This document shows positions 33,776 through 47,602 of a stretch of 64,000 nucleotides of DNA, piece by piece. The stretch comes from Dichomitus squalens LYAD-421 SS1 (Eukaryota > Basidiomycota > Agaricomycetes > Polyporales > Polyporaceae), in assembly GCF_000275845.1 (NCBI RefSeq), contig NW_006766888.1, positions 921,701-985,700 on the forward strand, written 5' to 3'. The position numbers and the translations under genes were made by a program. The notes under the pieces were generated by a model. The model saw nothing but the letters and a program-made list of their open reading frames with translations, was not told the DNA's origin and ran no database searches. The stretch's first letter is position 1. Every line of letters begins with the position of its first letter.

Positions 33776-35760
33776 CTGAGAGCAGAGGTAACGAGAGTAA
33801 GCGCGAGTCCTTCATCCAGAACCCAAGGATGCAATCCAGCGTCGAATTCGGCGATCGAAGCGAGGATTTCCCATGAACAGGAAGCGTAGGGATACTAGGG
33901 TGCGTATCACGGCAACAGATACTCACTTTGAGAGAGGGACCGGCTTACCCTTGATGTTCAGCGTTGGCGTTGGCGTTGACTAGCCCGATACTTCCGCTAC
34001 CCTCAAGCGCCGTGGAGATAGAGTTTGCTGACTTTGTCGGAGTCTCAAATCTAACGGGGGACGCTCGATCCTAGATAGGCGCCCTTATCGACAGCCTCAC
34101 TGCACACCTCCAGACTTTGAAGTCCTCAGAATGCCAACTTGAGCACGATATAAACCAATGCGACCTCGCGATGAACCATTGAAGAGCGCCTGAGCTTGCA
34201 TGAACCTCGACTGCAGTGCGATCTACCGCTTATAGAACCTTTCTCTTGACCCTGGCCGCTTATCTCCAGTCTAACGCTATGGCATCACTTTGAGCAACGC
34301 GACCGACTCCATGGTCGTGCTTGTCAAGCATGCGATGCTAGAGCAAATACCGAGGTCTGCCTGACTCACCGGAGTGTACTGGATGATGGTGCGCCACCTG
34401 GTTAATTGACACCGACATATAAACCACTTGGTTATCATGATATCGTACGTCTCCTGCGCCCCGACTACATTTCCAGTCATTTTGCACCAACTACTGACCA
34501 GCGAGTTCCTTAAGATCGTGCTATATAGATGCGCAACGTATTCGCAACAAGACACATCATCTTACTTTCCTCTCGATTGTGACGGCTTCGGCCATTCATC
34601 TCTACAAGACACCACCCTGCGATCGCTGTGTGGTAGGATGAGGTTTCGCCAAGTGGTCCAAACGAGGTTGGACAACGTCTTTTCGACGATGAAGAGGTTC
34701 GCAAGGCGAAGAGGAACTACACAAGTTTCTTGTGTCGGCGCAAAGGTCCGCCGTACTGATTTTACGTTCCCTGTAGGTCTCGGCTGAACCCATCCTCCAG
34801 ATGCGAGTCGAGTGCACGAGCAAGAAGAATCCGAATACAGTACTTTGCAAAAAAGATTGCAGTGCGAAGCGCGCAAAATCCTGTTTGCCCCTGTTTGCCC
34901 ACCCGGGGAAACGCCTGCAATGCCGGAAGCCTCTTTGCAGCATGGTCGATTTTCCAGCCACAAACCTACCGGATATATTCAGAAGGTCGTCATTCGGAGG
35001 CAAAGAATATCCTCGTGCATTTTTGTAGTAGGAAAGCGGACACGGACTCAAGCACGGCTTTTACGGACGGAGTCCTTATGAGCGTCCGGTTCCCGAAACA
35101 GACATCCTTGCCGTAGCCGACGAGTGACCAAACAGGAGCAAACAGGATTTGCGCGCTTCGCACTGCTATCTTTTTTGCAAAGCACTGTAATATAAATCCT
35201 GCAGAAGAACACGCCCCAGAATGCGAAGAAGTTGGGATAGTCGGATATGCAGGAGCTGCACTCCGACTTGCCAGTGCAAGATCCGGGACACGCATTGATC
35301 GCTGATGCGCCCGCGTATGAGGGTGGCCCAACGCAGATTCGACTACCACGTGATAATCACGTGAGCTTGTGACGCCCATCGCGGCGTTCCCCTCCCTTCG
35401 TATCGCGAGTGACACCGAACTTGGCTGCTGAGAGGGGCCTACAGACCCTGTAGCTAAATTCTGGACAAGCAGTACCCCGAACTTGGGGTGGAGGGGCAGG
35501 GGACCGGCCCTGTGACAGGTGTGACAGGAGTGGTCGAATCTGCACTGGGCCAACCTGATGTAGTGTTCTGTTATCTACGGGAAAAAATGATATTTGCGCA
35601 CTCCTCATGGCATGAAACCTGCTGACCAATGTAAAGCGGCTTTCCGCCGTTTTCAATTGGTCGTATGTCATTGCAAATCATATCTATCTAGTGCATTCGG
35701 CGAGGTATCAACCAGTCGGCATCACAAAACAACTCAAAAGTACATGGTCTTATCCAGTTG
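33776..35760. other. Gene-poor region with an inverted repeat
   Basis: About 2 kb with no recognised gene. A 60-bp inverted repeat lies at 34838-34900 and 35126-35188 (listed separately). A related phrase (minus strand, 35560-35610) shows weaker similarity to the same arm, suggesting a decayed repeat family. Confidence 0.45.
34838..35188. repeat. ~60-bp inverted repeat with ~225-bp spacer
   Basis: The left arm (34838-34900) contains CTTTGCAAAAAAGATTGCAG, then TGCGAAGCGCGCAAAATCCT and GTTTGCCCCTGTTTG. The right arm (35126-35188) carries the same string on the other strand with a few substitutions and one missing A. The spacer has no gene. It may be the arms of a small foldback element or of two insertions in opposite orientation. 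Confidence 0.8.
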
Positions 35761-37818
35761 TCACTTTAAACGGCGTTTCCGACACGATCTAACGTACTCC
35801 TCCATACCTCCCTCTAAGTACACTAACTGACCTTTCTTTACCGCGTAAACCTGCTCAGCTACCTCGGAGACAAAGAATTGGTCATGGGATACGACGAGTA
35901 CTGCGCCGTTGTATTCTTTCAACGCCTCCAAAAGCGCCTCTGTCGTCAGGTAGTCGAGGTGGTTCGTCGGCTCATCCAAGACAAGGAGATGGGGAGACGA
36001 CCCGAACGTCGCCAAAGCGAACGCGACGCGAACCATCTGGCCCCCGCTAAGGGAGCGCAAGGGCTGGAGAGCGTTGGCTCTGATCCCGTACTTGCCCAGA
36101 TGCGCACGATATTGTTGCTCCGTGCACTCCGGATTCCTCTCCTTTATGAGGGAGAGAGCAGAGGTCTCGGCAGGGTACTGGTGGAGCTCGTCGACATGGT
36201 GTTGCGTGAAGTAGCCGATCTTTGCGGCAGGGTGTCGGGTGATCTTCCCTCTGATGGGTGCTAGCTCTCCGACAAGGGCCTTCACGAACGTCGTCTTCCC
36301 GCTGCCGTTCGCGCCGACAATCGCGATACGGGCATCTTGGCCAATGTTGAGAGTGACGTTCGATACCATCGGGGTCTTGGCGTAGCCTACGCTGACCTGT
36401 TCGACCTCAATGATCGCGCCGCCTTGACGGAGGGGTGTGGGATCGGGGATGGACCAGGTCGGTGGCTGCTCTGTCTGCTCAACCTCGACGCTGTCCCGAA
36501 CGCTGGTATGGTAGCCCGCGCGGTCGCGGTTGAGCTTGAACCTGTGTCCCTTCTCGTTGACCTCCATACCAATGCGGTCCAGCTTGCGGTTGCGCGACGC
36601 CATCTGAGCCATCTTCTTGTCGTCCCCGCTCTTTCGCGCCTGCGCCATTGCCGCCTGGATGCTCTTCTCCGCCGCGTTCTTCTTCCGCTCAAGGGCGGCT
36701 GCCATGCGCTCCAGGTACTTCTGCTTGTCCTCAGTATGCTCGAGGTACTCGTCAAAGTTCCCAGTGTGGTACGTGAGAGCTTGGTTTCTGTATACGATAA
36801 CCTCGTCCACGACGGCGTTCAGGAATGCGCGATCGTGGGAGACCGCTACGATGGTCGTATCGGAGAGCTGGGACAGGTAGTCCTGAAGCCAAATGATTGC
36901 GGGAAGGTCGAGATGGTTGGTGGGCTCGTCCAGAAGCAGGATGTCAGGTTCGATATGCAACGCCGACGCCAACGCGACGCGGATCCTCCACCCTCCGGAA
37001 AGCTCTCCTAGGGGGCGGTCGTGCCAGTCCACAGGGAAGCGCAAGCCCCTCAAGATCCTCCGTGCTTTCGCCTCCGCTGTCTCCTCCCCGTAAAGCTCCA
37101 TAGCAGCGAAGAGCTCCGTCAGTAGCTCCTGAGCCTCGACCGTCGCGCGCGTGATCTCCTCCGGGGTCAGCGCCTCATCGTTTGCCACGACCATATCCTC
37201 CACGCGCTTCTCCTGCTTGAGGAGCTCAGTCCTCGCCTCCTTCCCCCTCGCTCCACTCCTCTCCAGCGCGGTCTTGTCCGCAGCCTCGAGGTGGTCCTTT
37301 GCCCTCTCAAGGCGGATCTCGCGCATGGCGCGCGCGATCTCCTCGGGATCGCCCGCCTCCAGAGCGCCCTGCAGGAGTCTGTGCTCCGAGCGCATGCGCG
37401 CAGCCTTCCGATCGGCATCCATCACGTAGCGCACGACGCTCTTGCCCATGTCGGCGCCTTCGAGCTGCTCGACGTAAAGCACGCGGACGTTGGATGGGAA
37501 GCCCGCGAGCTGGTTGTACCCGATGCACTTGAGAAGCGTGGACTTGCCGACGCCGTTCTGGCCGATGAGCCCATAGTGCACCCCGCGGAAAAGACGAAGG
37601 TTAGCGGAGGCGAGCAGGATGCGCGGGCCAATCGCAATGTGCACCTGCTTGAGGTCGATATCGTTCGACAGGGTCTCGAGGGTCTCGTTGTGAAAGCGCG
37701 AGACCTGTGAGGTCGCGACGAGTTCGGGCCTATTTCCGGGTTTGGGATCACCACCAGTCCCAGTGCTGTTAGACTTCGTAGAGTTGGTCTTAGAGTTCGC
37801 TTTGCGGGAGGTGGACAT
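35761..37818 (-). CDS. ABC-F family ATPase (soluble twin-NBD ABC protein)
   Basis: A single coding exon of 685 residues with no membrane segments. NBD1 has Walker A GQNGVGKST (about residues 86-94), signature LSGGW and Walker B LLLDEPTNHLD. NBD2 has GANGSGKTT, LSGGQ and LVLDEPTNHLD. Between them lies a long charged, helical linker (KQKYLERMAAALERKKNAAEKS) as in ABC-F proteins. ABC-F members act on ribosomes (initiation, elongation rescue, ribosome biogenesis) rather than as transporters; which subtype this is cannot be settled here. The frame stays open upstream to a non-ATG codon at 38133 and contains an in-frame ATG at 38001. A GTGAGT..CAG intron at 37916-37825 ends seven bases before the chosen ATG, so the upstream part is best read as 5' UTR. 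The N-terminus is Ser/Thr/Asn-rich. Confidence 0.93.
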   Translation of the reverse strand: MSTSRKANSKTNSTKSNSTGTGGDPKPGNRPELVATSQVSRFHNETLETLSNDIDLKQVHIAIGPRILLASANLRLFRGVHYGLIGQNGVGKSTLLKCIGYNQLAGFPSNVRVLYVEQLEGADMGKSVVRYVMDADRKAARMRSEHRLLQGALEAGDPEEIARAMREIRLERAKDHLEAADKTALERSGARGKEARTELLKQEKRVEDMVVANDEALTPEEITRATVEAQELLTELFAAMELYGEETAEAKARRILRGLRFPVDWHDRPLGELSGGWRIRVALASALHIEPDILLLDEPTNHLDLPAIIWLQDYLSQLSDTTIVAVSHDRAFLNAVVDEVIVYRNQALTYHTGNFDEYLEHTEDKQKYLERMAAALERKKNAAEKSIQAAMAQARKSGDDKKMAQMASRNRKLDRIGMEVNEKGHRFKLNRDRAGYHTSVRDSVEVEQTEQPPTWSIPDPTPLRQGGAIIEVEQVSVGYAKTPMVSNVTLNIGQDARIAIVGANGSGKTTFVKALVGELAPIRGKITRHPAAKIGYFTQHHVDELHQYPAETSALSLIKERNPECTEQQYRAHLGKYGIRANALQPLRSLSGGQMVRVAFALATFGSSPHLLVLDEPTNHLDYLTTEALLEALKEYNGAVLVVSHDQFFVSEVAEQVYAVKKGQLVYLEGGMEEYVRSCRKRRLK

Positions 37819-41002
<3,184 letters not shown>

Positions 41003-41969
41003 TCAGCGATTACTAAACACCACCCACCGAAGGCCCTCGACGATATCATCCATCCCTACACCCTTCTTCGTGAGCCGTTTACGGACGATCAGCGGAGCCG
41101 CAGAGACTGAGCGTGCCCATCTGCGTCAGAGAAGCTAGAGGGCTTGGGAAGACCTCCGCATACTAACCCTCGCTGCCTACTTGGGCGACGTTCGTGCTTG
41201 ATCTGGACGTGTCCCTCTCACGCTTCGCTTTGAGTGCCAGCTCAAGTTGTTCGAATGCACTAAGGGTGACACTTGCACTCGACCTCGGTGCAGGAGTCGG
41301 GTCACTATCCCGCACGTCTCCTCGTATGTCGGCAGGCCACTCGCTCTTCTCGACGCCCTGCTTGCTCAGCTCAGCGCGAAGCGTGTCAATGGCTTGTATA
41401 TAGTCTTGTCGAGCTTCATCGTAAAGGTCGTATACACAGACTGCGCAGCCGGACATGCAGCATTCTAATAGCGAGGGCATGAGGACGTGCCCAACGAACG
41501 ATGAATGCTGGAACGTACCATCGTCTGCAGGTGGCTTGGGGGGTTCCGGCACAAAGAAACCTCGGAATATACGCCGCGTGTTGGTCCCTGCACCTGTATC
41601 TGTCCTTGAGCTTGCCTGCTGGGTGCTTTCCTCCTCTGTGTATGGTGCAGGGTCCGGCACAGCGCTGGACCGTTCGAGCTCTTGGATATCACGTCCATAG
41701 GAAGCCTTCCCGCGGACTGCGCGCTCCAAACGTTTGAACCGCTTTGTAAGATTCTGACCGCCCCGAGTCCGACGCTTCAGATGCGTCAATTTCCTCTGGT
41801 CGACGGCAGGAGTGCGGGAAGTGTACGACGAAGGCGAGTCGTCCAGTGCACTGGAGGGAACCTCGGTAGCTAGACTTCGGATGGTGACGCTATAGCGAGA
41901 GCAAGACACATGTGCCGCATCAAGGAGAGGCAGTCGAGCAAGGGACCGGGAGAGACGTGGGACGGACAT
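41003..41969 (-). CDS. OXLD1-like (oxidoreductase-like domain) mitochondrial protein
   Basis: Exons 41969-41519, 41464-41168 and 41106-41003 give 283 residues. The N-terminus MSVPRLSRSLARLPLLD is Arg/Leu/Ser-rich and lacks acid residues at first, as expected for a mitochondrial presequence. The core PPADDECCMSGCAVCVYDLY is the oxidoreductase-like domain with its C-C..C..C pattern, seen in animal OXLD1 and fungal relatives. I added the third exon: a GTTAGT donor at 41167 and a CAG acceptor at 41107 continue into a conserved-looking end (APLIVRKRLTKKG, EGLRWVVFS). Without that splice the protein would stop after 250 residues. The 54-nt first intron is in frame and stop-free. The molecular activity is unknown; mitochondrial translation roles have been proposed for the family. 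Confidence 0.75.
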
Positions 41970-42156
41970 TCACAACGTCGAGCATGTCGAGCTCCGTCCT
42001 CTCGCTCTCGCCCGCCGGATGACGCTCGCTTCCCACCCATGGGCGCGCCTACGGAACACGGGTGCTGGGAGAGGAAGGAGGTTCTCACGGATGCCATATA
42101 CGCAAGCTGTATATGGTCTTGCATAGACTCGCCAGTGGCGGATGGACCGAGCAGCC
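41970..42156. promoter_or_regulatory. Shared 187-bp promoter of the OXLD1-like gene and CSN5
   Basis: The OXLD1-like ATG (41969, minus) and the CSN5 ATG (42157, plus) are divergent, only 187 bp apart. Both genes must be driven from this interval, including their 5' UTRs. No clear TATA box was seen. Confidence 0.6.
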
Positions 42157-43571
42157 ATGGCGTCGGGCTCGGGGATCGCTCTCAAGACATTCAACCTCGC
42201 AAATGACATCAAGGAGCTCAGTGCTCAGGACGAGATCTTCAGATATGACCCCGTGGAGAACAGGAGGATAAACAACGAGAAGCCATGGGTCCGCGAGTGA
42301 GTACTCCTACCCTAATACGCCTCCGTTGGATACACCCTGCGGTGTTGGATTGAGCAGGATGCTGAAGAGTCACTGTCTGTGAGCCCACGGTACTTTCAGG
42401 TTTGCAAGATCTCCGCGGTCGCGTTGATCAAGATGGTATGCACCTTGTTTTCTAGCGCCACAGCTGGTCGTATGCTCACCCGTCCCATCCTCGTAGGCTA
42501 TTCATGCTCGCTCGGGTGTACCCTACGAGATCATGGGAATTATGCAGGGAAAGGTCGTTGGACACTCCCTAGTAGTCATTGACTCCTTCGCGCTTCCCGT
42601 CCAAGGAACGGAAACGCGAGTGAACGCGCAGAACGAAGCGAACGAGTACATGGTCCAGTACGTCCAGGGCAGTGAACGGGTACGTGTTCCATTCCTTCCT
42701 CTCACGTCTTGTACTCCATACCAATATGAGTTACTCCTCAGGTACAACGCCTGGAGAACGCGATCGGCTGGTACCACTCCCACCCCGGCTACGGCTGCTG
42801 GCTCTCCGGCATCGACGTGAACACGCAAATGCAAAACCAGAAATTCCAGGACCCTTTCGTGGCCGTCGTCATCGACCCCAATCGCACCATCTCCGCCGGC
42901 AAGGTCGACATCGGCGCGTTCCGCACGTACCCCGAGAACTACACCCCTGCGGACGCTGCGAACAGCGAGTATCAGAGCATCCCGCTCAACAAGATCGAGG
43001 ACTTCGGCGTTCACGCAAACCAGTACTACCCGCTCGAGGTGCAGATTTTCAAGTCGTCGCTGGACGCGGAGCTGCTTGGGTTGCTGTGGAACAAGTACTG
43101 GGTGAACACGCTGAGCCAGAGTGCGCTCATCTCGGCACGTACCTCTCTTTGAGCCACATCGTTATCATGGAGATGCTGATTCCCGGCTTCAGAATCGTGC
43201 ATATGCCGCGAATCAGCTGTCCGATCTGCACCAAAAGTTGACCAAGGCACAAACCGCTGTACCCAGTACCCGTCCACCAGCCCCTGTGCTCATCGATGAG
43301 AAAGCCGTCATCAAGCAGAAGCCCCAGGACAAGAGGGAAGAGAGCGCCTTGTCGAAGGCGGTCAAAGACAGGTGCGACTGATATTCCTCCTCGGCCTCAC
43401 ATACGCTCATTGGGTCATACCTTCAGCGACAAGATCGCGTCAGAAGCTCAGCACGGTCTCATCGCGCAAGTTCTGAAGGACATCATATTCTCTTCACGTC
43501 TCGGCGGCGGCGCGGGGTCCTCCGCAGCGGACGTTAGAGACATCGTTGATACCGCTATGTCGATCGGCTGA
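42157..43571 (+). CDS. CSN5: COP9 signalosome subunit 5 (JAMM deneddylase)
   Basis: Six exons (42157-42296, 42384-42435, 42497-42679, 42742-43134, 43193-43371, 43427-43571) give 363 residues. The MPN+/JAMM zinc-protease motif is complete: E75 (PYEIMG), H137-S-H139-P and D150 in [14 protein letters not shown], the exact CSN5 version. Flanking conserved strings ([46 protein letters not shown]) confirm the subunit. CSN5 removes Nedd8 from cullins and thereby controls cullin-RING ligases. The exon-2 acceptor is GAG at 42381-42383, since earlier AGs break the frame. Intron 4 (43135-43192) has a GC donor, GCACGT, required to join LIS to [13 protein letters not shown]. Confidence 0.94.
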
Positions 43572-44383
43572 TCCGTCGGAGTGTGCGTCCTTTGAGGAGG
43601 GGCGGAGTTGGGAAGCACCATCTTGTAACATTCTGCTCGCAGTCATCCGTTCAGTGTAACTAGTATCGCAGCGCTGTCGACCTGTTACTCGCAATTAGAG
43701 TCAATTGTATCACATAATTCACCGTCATCGCAGGCAATCTCTGAGCGTGATCTTTCCTTTTGCCCGTGCCCTGCTCTCACTTTGACTCGATCTCCTATGC
43801 CTCCTCGAGAACGTTTACAATTTCACGTAACTGACTACGTAGCAGGCTGCGTAACCACGTATTCACGCAGTCGATTGATGGCGAAGCTCGCCAAGCTCTG
43901 TGTGTATGCAGCCACGCAGTCGTGTAACTGCGCGTCAATTGTAAGTTGCAATTGGAGTGCCCTCCGGCAGGAGTTCGGCGAAGGGCAAGGCCTAAGTCTA
44001 TACATCCTGCAAAGCCCTTGAGTAGACTCTTTTTGCGCGCATCGAGAAAGGGATGAATAGTAGAGAACGTTTGGAATATATTCAATCAATTACTCGCAAG
44101 GACAGAACTTTGTTGCAGGGGCCACTGAGAACTAAGAATAGGATCCTTAGCGTCGCTTACCCGGCGACTCTGCGAGTACACGACTGCACGCTTGTGTTGT
44201 GACTGCGCAAGCGAACGCGCGACTGCGTGCATGCGTGGCTACGTAGCCAGTTGCGTGCAATTGTAAACACTCTGGCCTCCTCAATGATGTACAACTGGTG
44301 GTGATAGCATTTGTATTGCAAATCAATTAGACCTGGCAGAGTACAAGGAACTTCTGCAACATGCAGGACATACCCTCTGAACT
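43572..44383. other. Intergenic region between convergent genes, with inverted repeat
   Basis: No gene. It is mostly occupied by the inverted-repeat element at 43814-44268 and by related ACGCAGTCG-type short repeats. Confidence 0.5.
43814..44268. repeat. Inverted-repeat element, ~455 bp (foldback/MITE-like)
   Basis: GTTTACAATTTCACGTAACT at 43814 leads to GACTACGTAGC (arm to 43844). The same arm appears in reverse orientation at 44238-44268 with three or four mismatches. Further in, CACGCAGTCG-like motifs recur on both strands (about 43855-43925 and 44170-44230), so the pairing extends beyond 31 bp with gaps. No coding capacity. It lies in the 3' intergenic space of CSN5 and CTP synthase. Confidence 0.65.
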
Positions 44384-46788
44384 TCATTGCTCCGAAGCCA
44401 AAATCGCCTCCTCCCCAGCGGGCCGCGGCGAATCATGCCTCAAGATCTCCTCGGCGACCATTGCCCCCTCGGGATGCGGCGGCTTGAAGCTTCTCGACTG
44501 CACCTCCAGCTGCTCCTCGAGCACATGCGACCCGCTCGCCGCGGCCACGAACCCCAAGAACGGCGGGCTCGGGTTCAGCGGGCGCGTGCAGAACTCGGGG
44601 TGCGCCTGGAACCCGACGAAGTACGGGTGGTCGGGGAGCTCGAGGACCTGCATGCGCTCGCCGCTCTCGCTCTTGCCGACGAAGCGCAGCCCCTTCTCCA
44701 CGAGGCGGTCGATGTACTCCGGGTTGACCTCGTACCGGTGCCGGTGGCGCTCCCAGATCTTGGGCGCGCCGCCGTAGAGCTTGCGCACGGCGGAGGGGCG
44801 AGCGCCGGCGACGTCCGAGTCGGCTTCGAAGACGGTGGGGCGGAGGCCGAGGCGCATCGTGCCGCCCATCTGTGTACGCGAAATCTCGGGCATGAATATG
44901 ATGATTGGGTGTTTGGTCTTTTCGTCGAACTCGGTCGACGTTGCGCCTGGACGGCGAACACAAAGGCAGGGAGGTGAATTGAGGACGCAACAAGACAGGG
45001 AAAGGAGACTTACCTTCGAGAGCGCAGACGTTGCGCGCAAACTCAACGACGGCGAGCTGGAAGCCGAAGCAGATACCGAGGAACGGGATCTTCTTCTCAC
45101 GTGCCCACCTGATCGCGAGCATCATGCCTTCTGAGCCGCGCACGCCAAAGCCACCGGGAACGAGGATGCCACTGACGGGGAATGAGTTACCGATGTCCAC
45201 CGAAGAGAGCGCTGAATTGGGACTGACTTTGCCGAAACGACGGCTTTCCACGCATCATGGTATTTTGCTGGGCTTGTGACCTGGGTATCAGGCTCCAGGT
45301 CGGAAGCATCCACCCACTGTGGATAAGCTGTTTAGATTCTTGGAAAAACACGCATGAGACTCGTTTCAAACCTTGAGGACCAGTTTCCTGTTACACCGGA
45401 AGGCAGAGTGTTCCAGTGACTTGATAACGGACATGTACGAGTCCTGCATATCAGTGTATTTGCCCACGAGAGCAATCGTCACGCTCTCGTAAAGACGTTC
45501 TTGTCTGGATGCGAGTCAAACAAATGCCAAGCGTGCAGAGCGTAATTCGCAGGTACCGTGTCGTGAGCTCACGCCAGCGCTTGGCTAATGAGTCGCCCCG
45601 CTCTTGCATCTCAGGAGTGATTTTGATAGATACGAGATTTAATCGCTTTTGGAGGTATTCGACGATACCTTGGGACTGGAGAAGGAGGGGAACGTGGTAC
45701 ACCGAAGAGACGTCATGAACGCCGACGACCTGTTCTGGTGCGACGTGACAGAACATGGAAATCTTGCTCTTCGTTGCGGGCTCGAGAGGTTTTTGTACGA
45801 TTAGTCGACAAGCGATCTACACCAACGTCAGAGCACTCTCGGCAGAATGAGCGAAGTCTTACTGACCAAGTCGGGTAGTAGACCAAGACCGCGCAGTGCG
45901 TGTACAGTAGTCTGCGTTGGCTTCGTCTTCTGCTCACCGTGCATATCGGGGACCAGTGAGACGTGAATGAGGGCAAAGTTTTCATATCCGACACGGAACT
46001 GGAACTGTCGCATGGCCTCGACGAATGGCGCGGACTCGATATCACCAACGGTCCCACCCAGCTGTTCGGGAATGAGACACACAAATGCCGCCAAAAACCT
46101 CTACAAGACCGCACCTCGACAATGCAGACGTCAGGCTCCTCGCCAGTCTCATCGACGGGAATCTTCGAGACGCGCTCTATCCAATCTTGGATTGCGTTCG
46201 TGACATGAGGAACAATCTTTGCATGGGCGAAGGTGATGAACTGCAGTATTCCTGGACAAGTCTGGGGCATACCTGCACAGTCTTCCCCAGGTAATCTCCA
46301 CGACGCTATACTCTCGGACTTTCAGCCAGGAGTCTTCCGTTTTCAGCTGAGCACGCACCTCCTTCTCAATGACCTCCCGATAGATCTTACCAGTAGTGAT
46401 GTTGTTATCTCGGCTCAAGGTCACATTCAGGTAGCGTTCATAGTTTCCAAGGTCGAGGTCCACCTCGCCGCCATCGTTCAAGACGTAGACCTCGCCTAAC
46501 ATAGGCTTCGCGCTCAGAGAATGTCGGATACACGCGTGTTTCGTGCGATCATCTCACCATGCTCCTGCGGCCGCATGGTACCAGCATCGATATTCATGTA
46601 AGGGTCAATTTTGATGGCTGTGACCTTGAGACCAGTAGTCTTGAGGAGCAAGCCCGTGGAGGAGGCTGCAAGGATAGCTTGAACGCTTGTTCTATGGGAG
46701 GTAGAGATGGAGAGTCCAGTGGCGCACCGATGACCCCCTTCCCGATGCCGCTGACGACGCCGCCAGAGACAAGAATGTACTTGGTCAT
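44384..46788 (-). CDS. CTP synthase (glutamine-hydrolysing)
   Basis: Eleven exons (46788-46728, 46665-46558, 46495-46359, 46305-46273, 46216-46115, 46061-45867, 45816-45557, 45504-45372, 45316-45228, 45171-45014, 44946-44384) join to 612 residues. The N-terminal synthetase domain has [48 protein letters not shown] and [10 protein letters not shown]. The C-terminal class-I glutamine amidotransferase has [21 protein letters not shown] (nucleophile C407) and FQAHPEF. It makes CTP from UTP, ATP and glutamine, in nucleotide and phospholipid synthesis, and is cytosolic. Introns 6 and 9 use GTCAGT donors and intron 8 uses GTTTGA; all are forced by the conserved frame. About 50 residues of non-conserved tail follow the amidotransferase. 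Confidence 0.95.
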
Positions 46789-47602
46789 TGCAGGAGGTCG
46801 TGAAGGCAGAAGCAGAGTTCCGCGTACTTCTCAAAATTCCCCTTGCGCTTTTCCGTCGTCCTCGGGACAAACATATCAAAATAACGCGACCGCGACGCGC
46901 GTTATTTTATTAGCGTCTATCGGCTCTTCTCTTCTATCTGGATCCTATCTTTGACTCCGACCCACTTCGTCTGCCATGCTGCAGGTTCCATGTATCGATT
47001 AAGCATATCATTATTGAGCTGTAGTGTGTCTCTGCGGCAGACATGGGAGACAGAAGAGCGTATCGACCTTGTGACCTTCGAAGAACTGCCCTTGGTCATG
47101 ATCTGGCAGCTGCGGTGTGACATTCCCTCTCCTAAGTAACTTCTCTACCACAGTTCATTCGGCGTTTCGACGTGCTTTCAGCTGCAGCTACAGCACTGCG
47201 GTGATATAGTAGGATCTACAACAGTTCGCCGAGGTCAGCTGCGGCACCAAACCGGCCCGGATCGTCGGAAAGCACATCCGGTTATGGGTAACCACTCCTC
47301 GGATCTCTCAGCTGTCTTCGCACATGGGGGTTCCGCAGAAAGAACCCGAAATGTGTCACACATCGACATCATTTCGCAAATACAAGGGGCCATCGGCGGC
47401 GGACCGACCGGCATCTCCATCTCACGCATAGTGTCATGGCCTCACATTCCCCACGCGCCGCCGCCCGGCATCCGTCACGTCCTGGCAGCTTCGTCTCCGG
47501 CCCAAGGATTAAGCAGTTATCGCACAGATCATATCAAAGCTACTCCGATAGCCTGGACGACTTGATTAGAGACTTGGGCCACGACTGCGACGTATTTTGA
47601 CA
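46789..47602. other. Intergenic region between divergent genes, no gene recognised
   Basis: Promoter space for CTP synthase (minus) and the alcohol dehydrogenase (plus). Open frames here show no family resemblance. Confidence 0.5.

Noticed and set aside
36337..37011. Plus-strand frame of 224 residues across the ABC-F gene
   Set aside because: Antisense of a fully conserved ABC-F coding region; no independent support.
42358..42383. Earlier splice acceptor for CSN5 exon 2 (CAG at 42355-42357)
   Set aside because: It leads to a stop after a few codons and loses the conserved DP-Y-F start of the MPN domain, whereas the acceptor at 42383 restores it.
43795..44387. Short frames in the CSN5/CTP synthase gap
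   Set aside because: They are produced by the inverted-repeat element and have no coding signature.
46241..46272. 32-nt intron in CTP synthase ending at the first CAG
   Set aside because: That join inserts non-conserved residues. Using the AAG acceptor at 46217-46219 (56-nt intron) gives the conserved [10 protein letters not shown].
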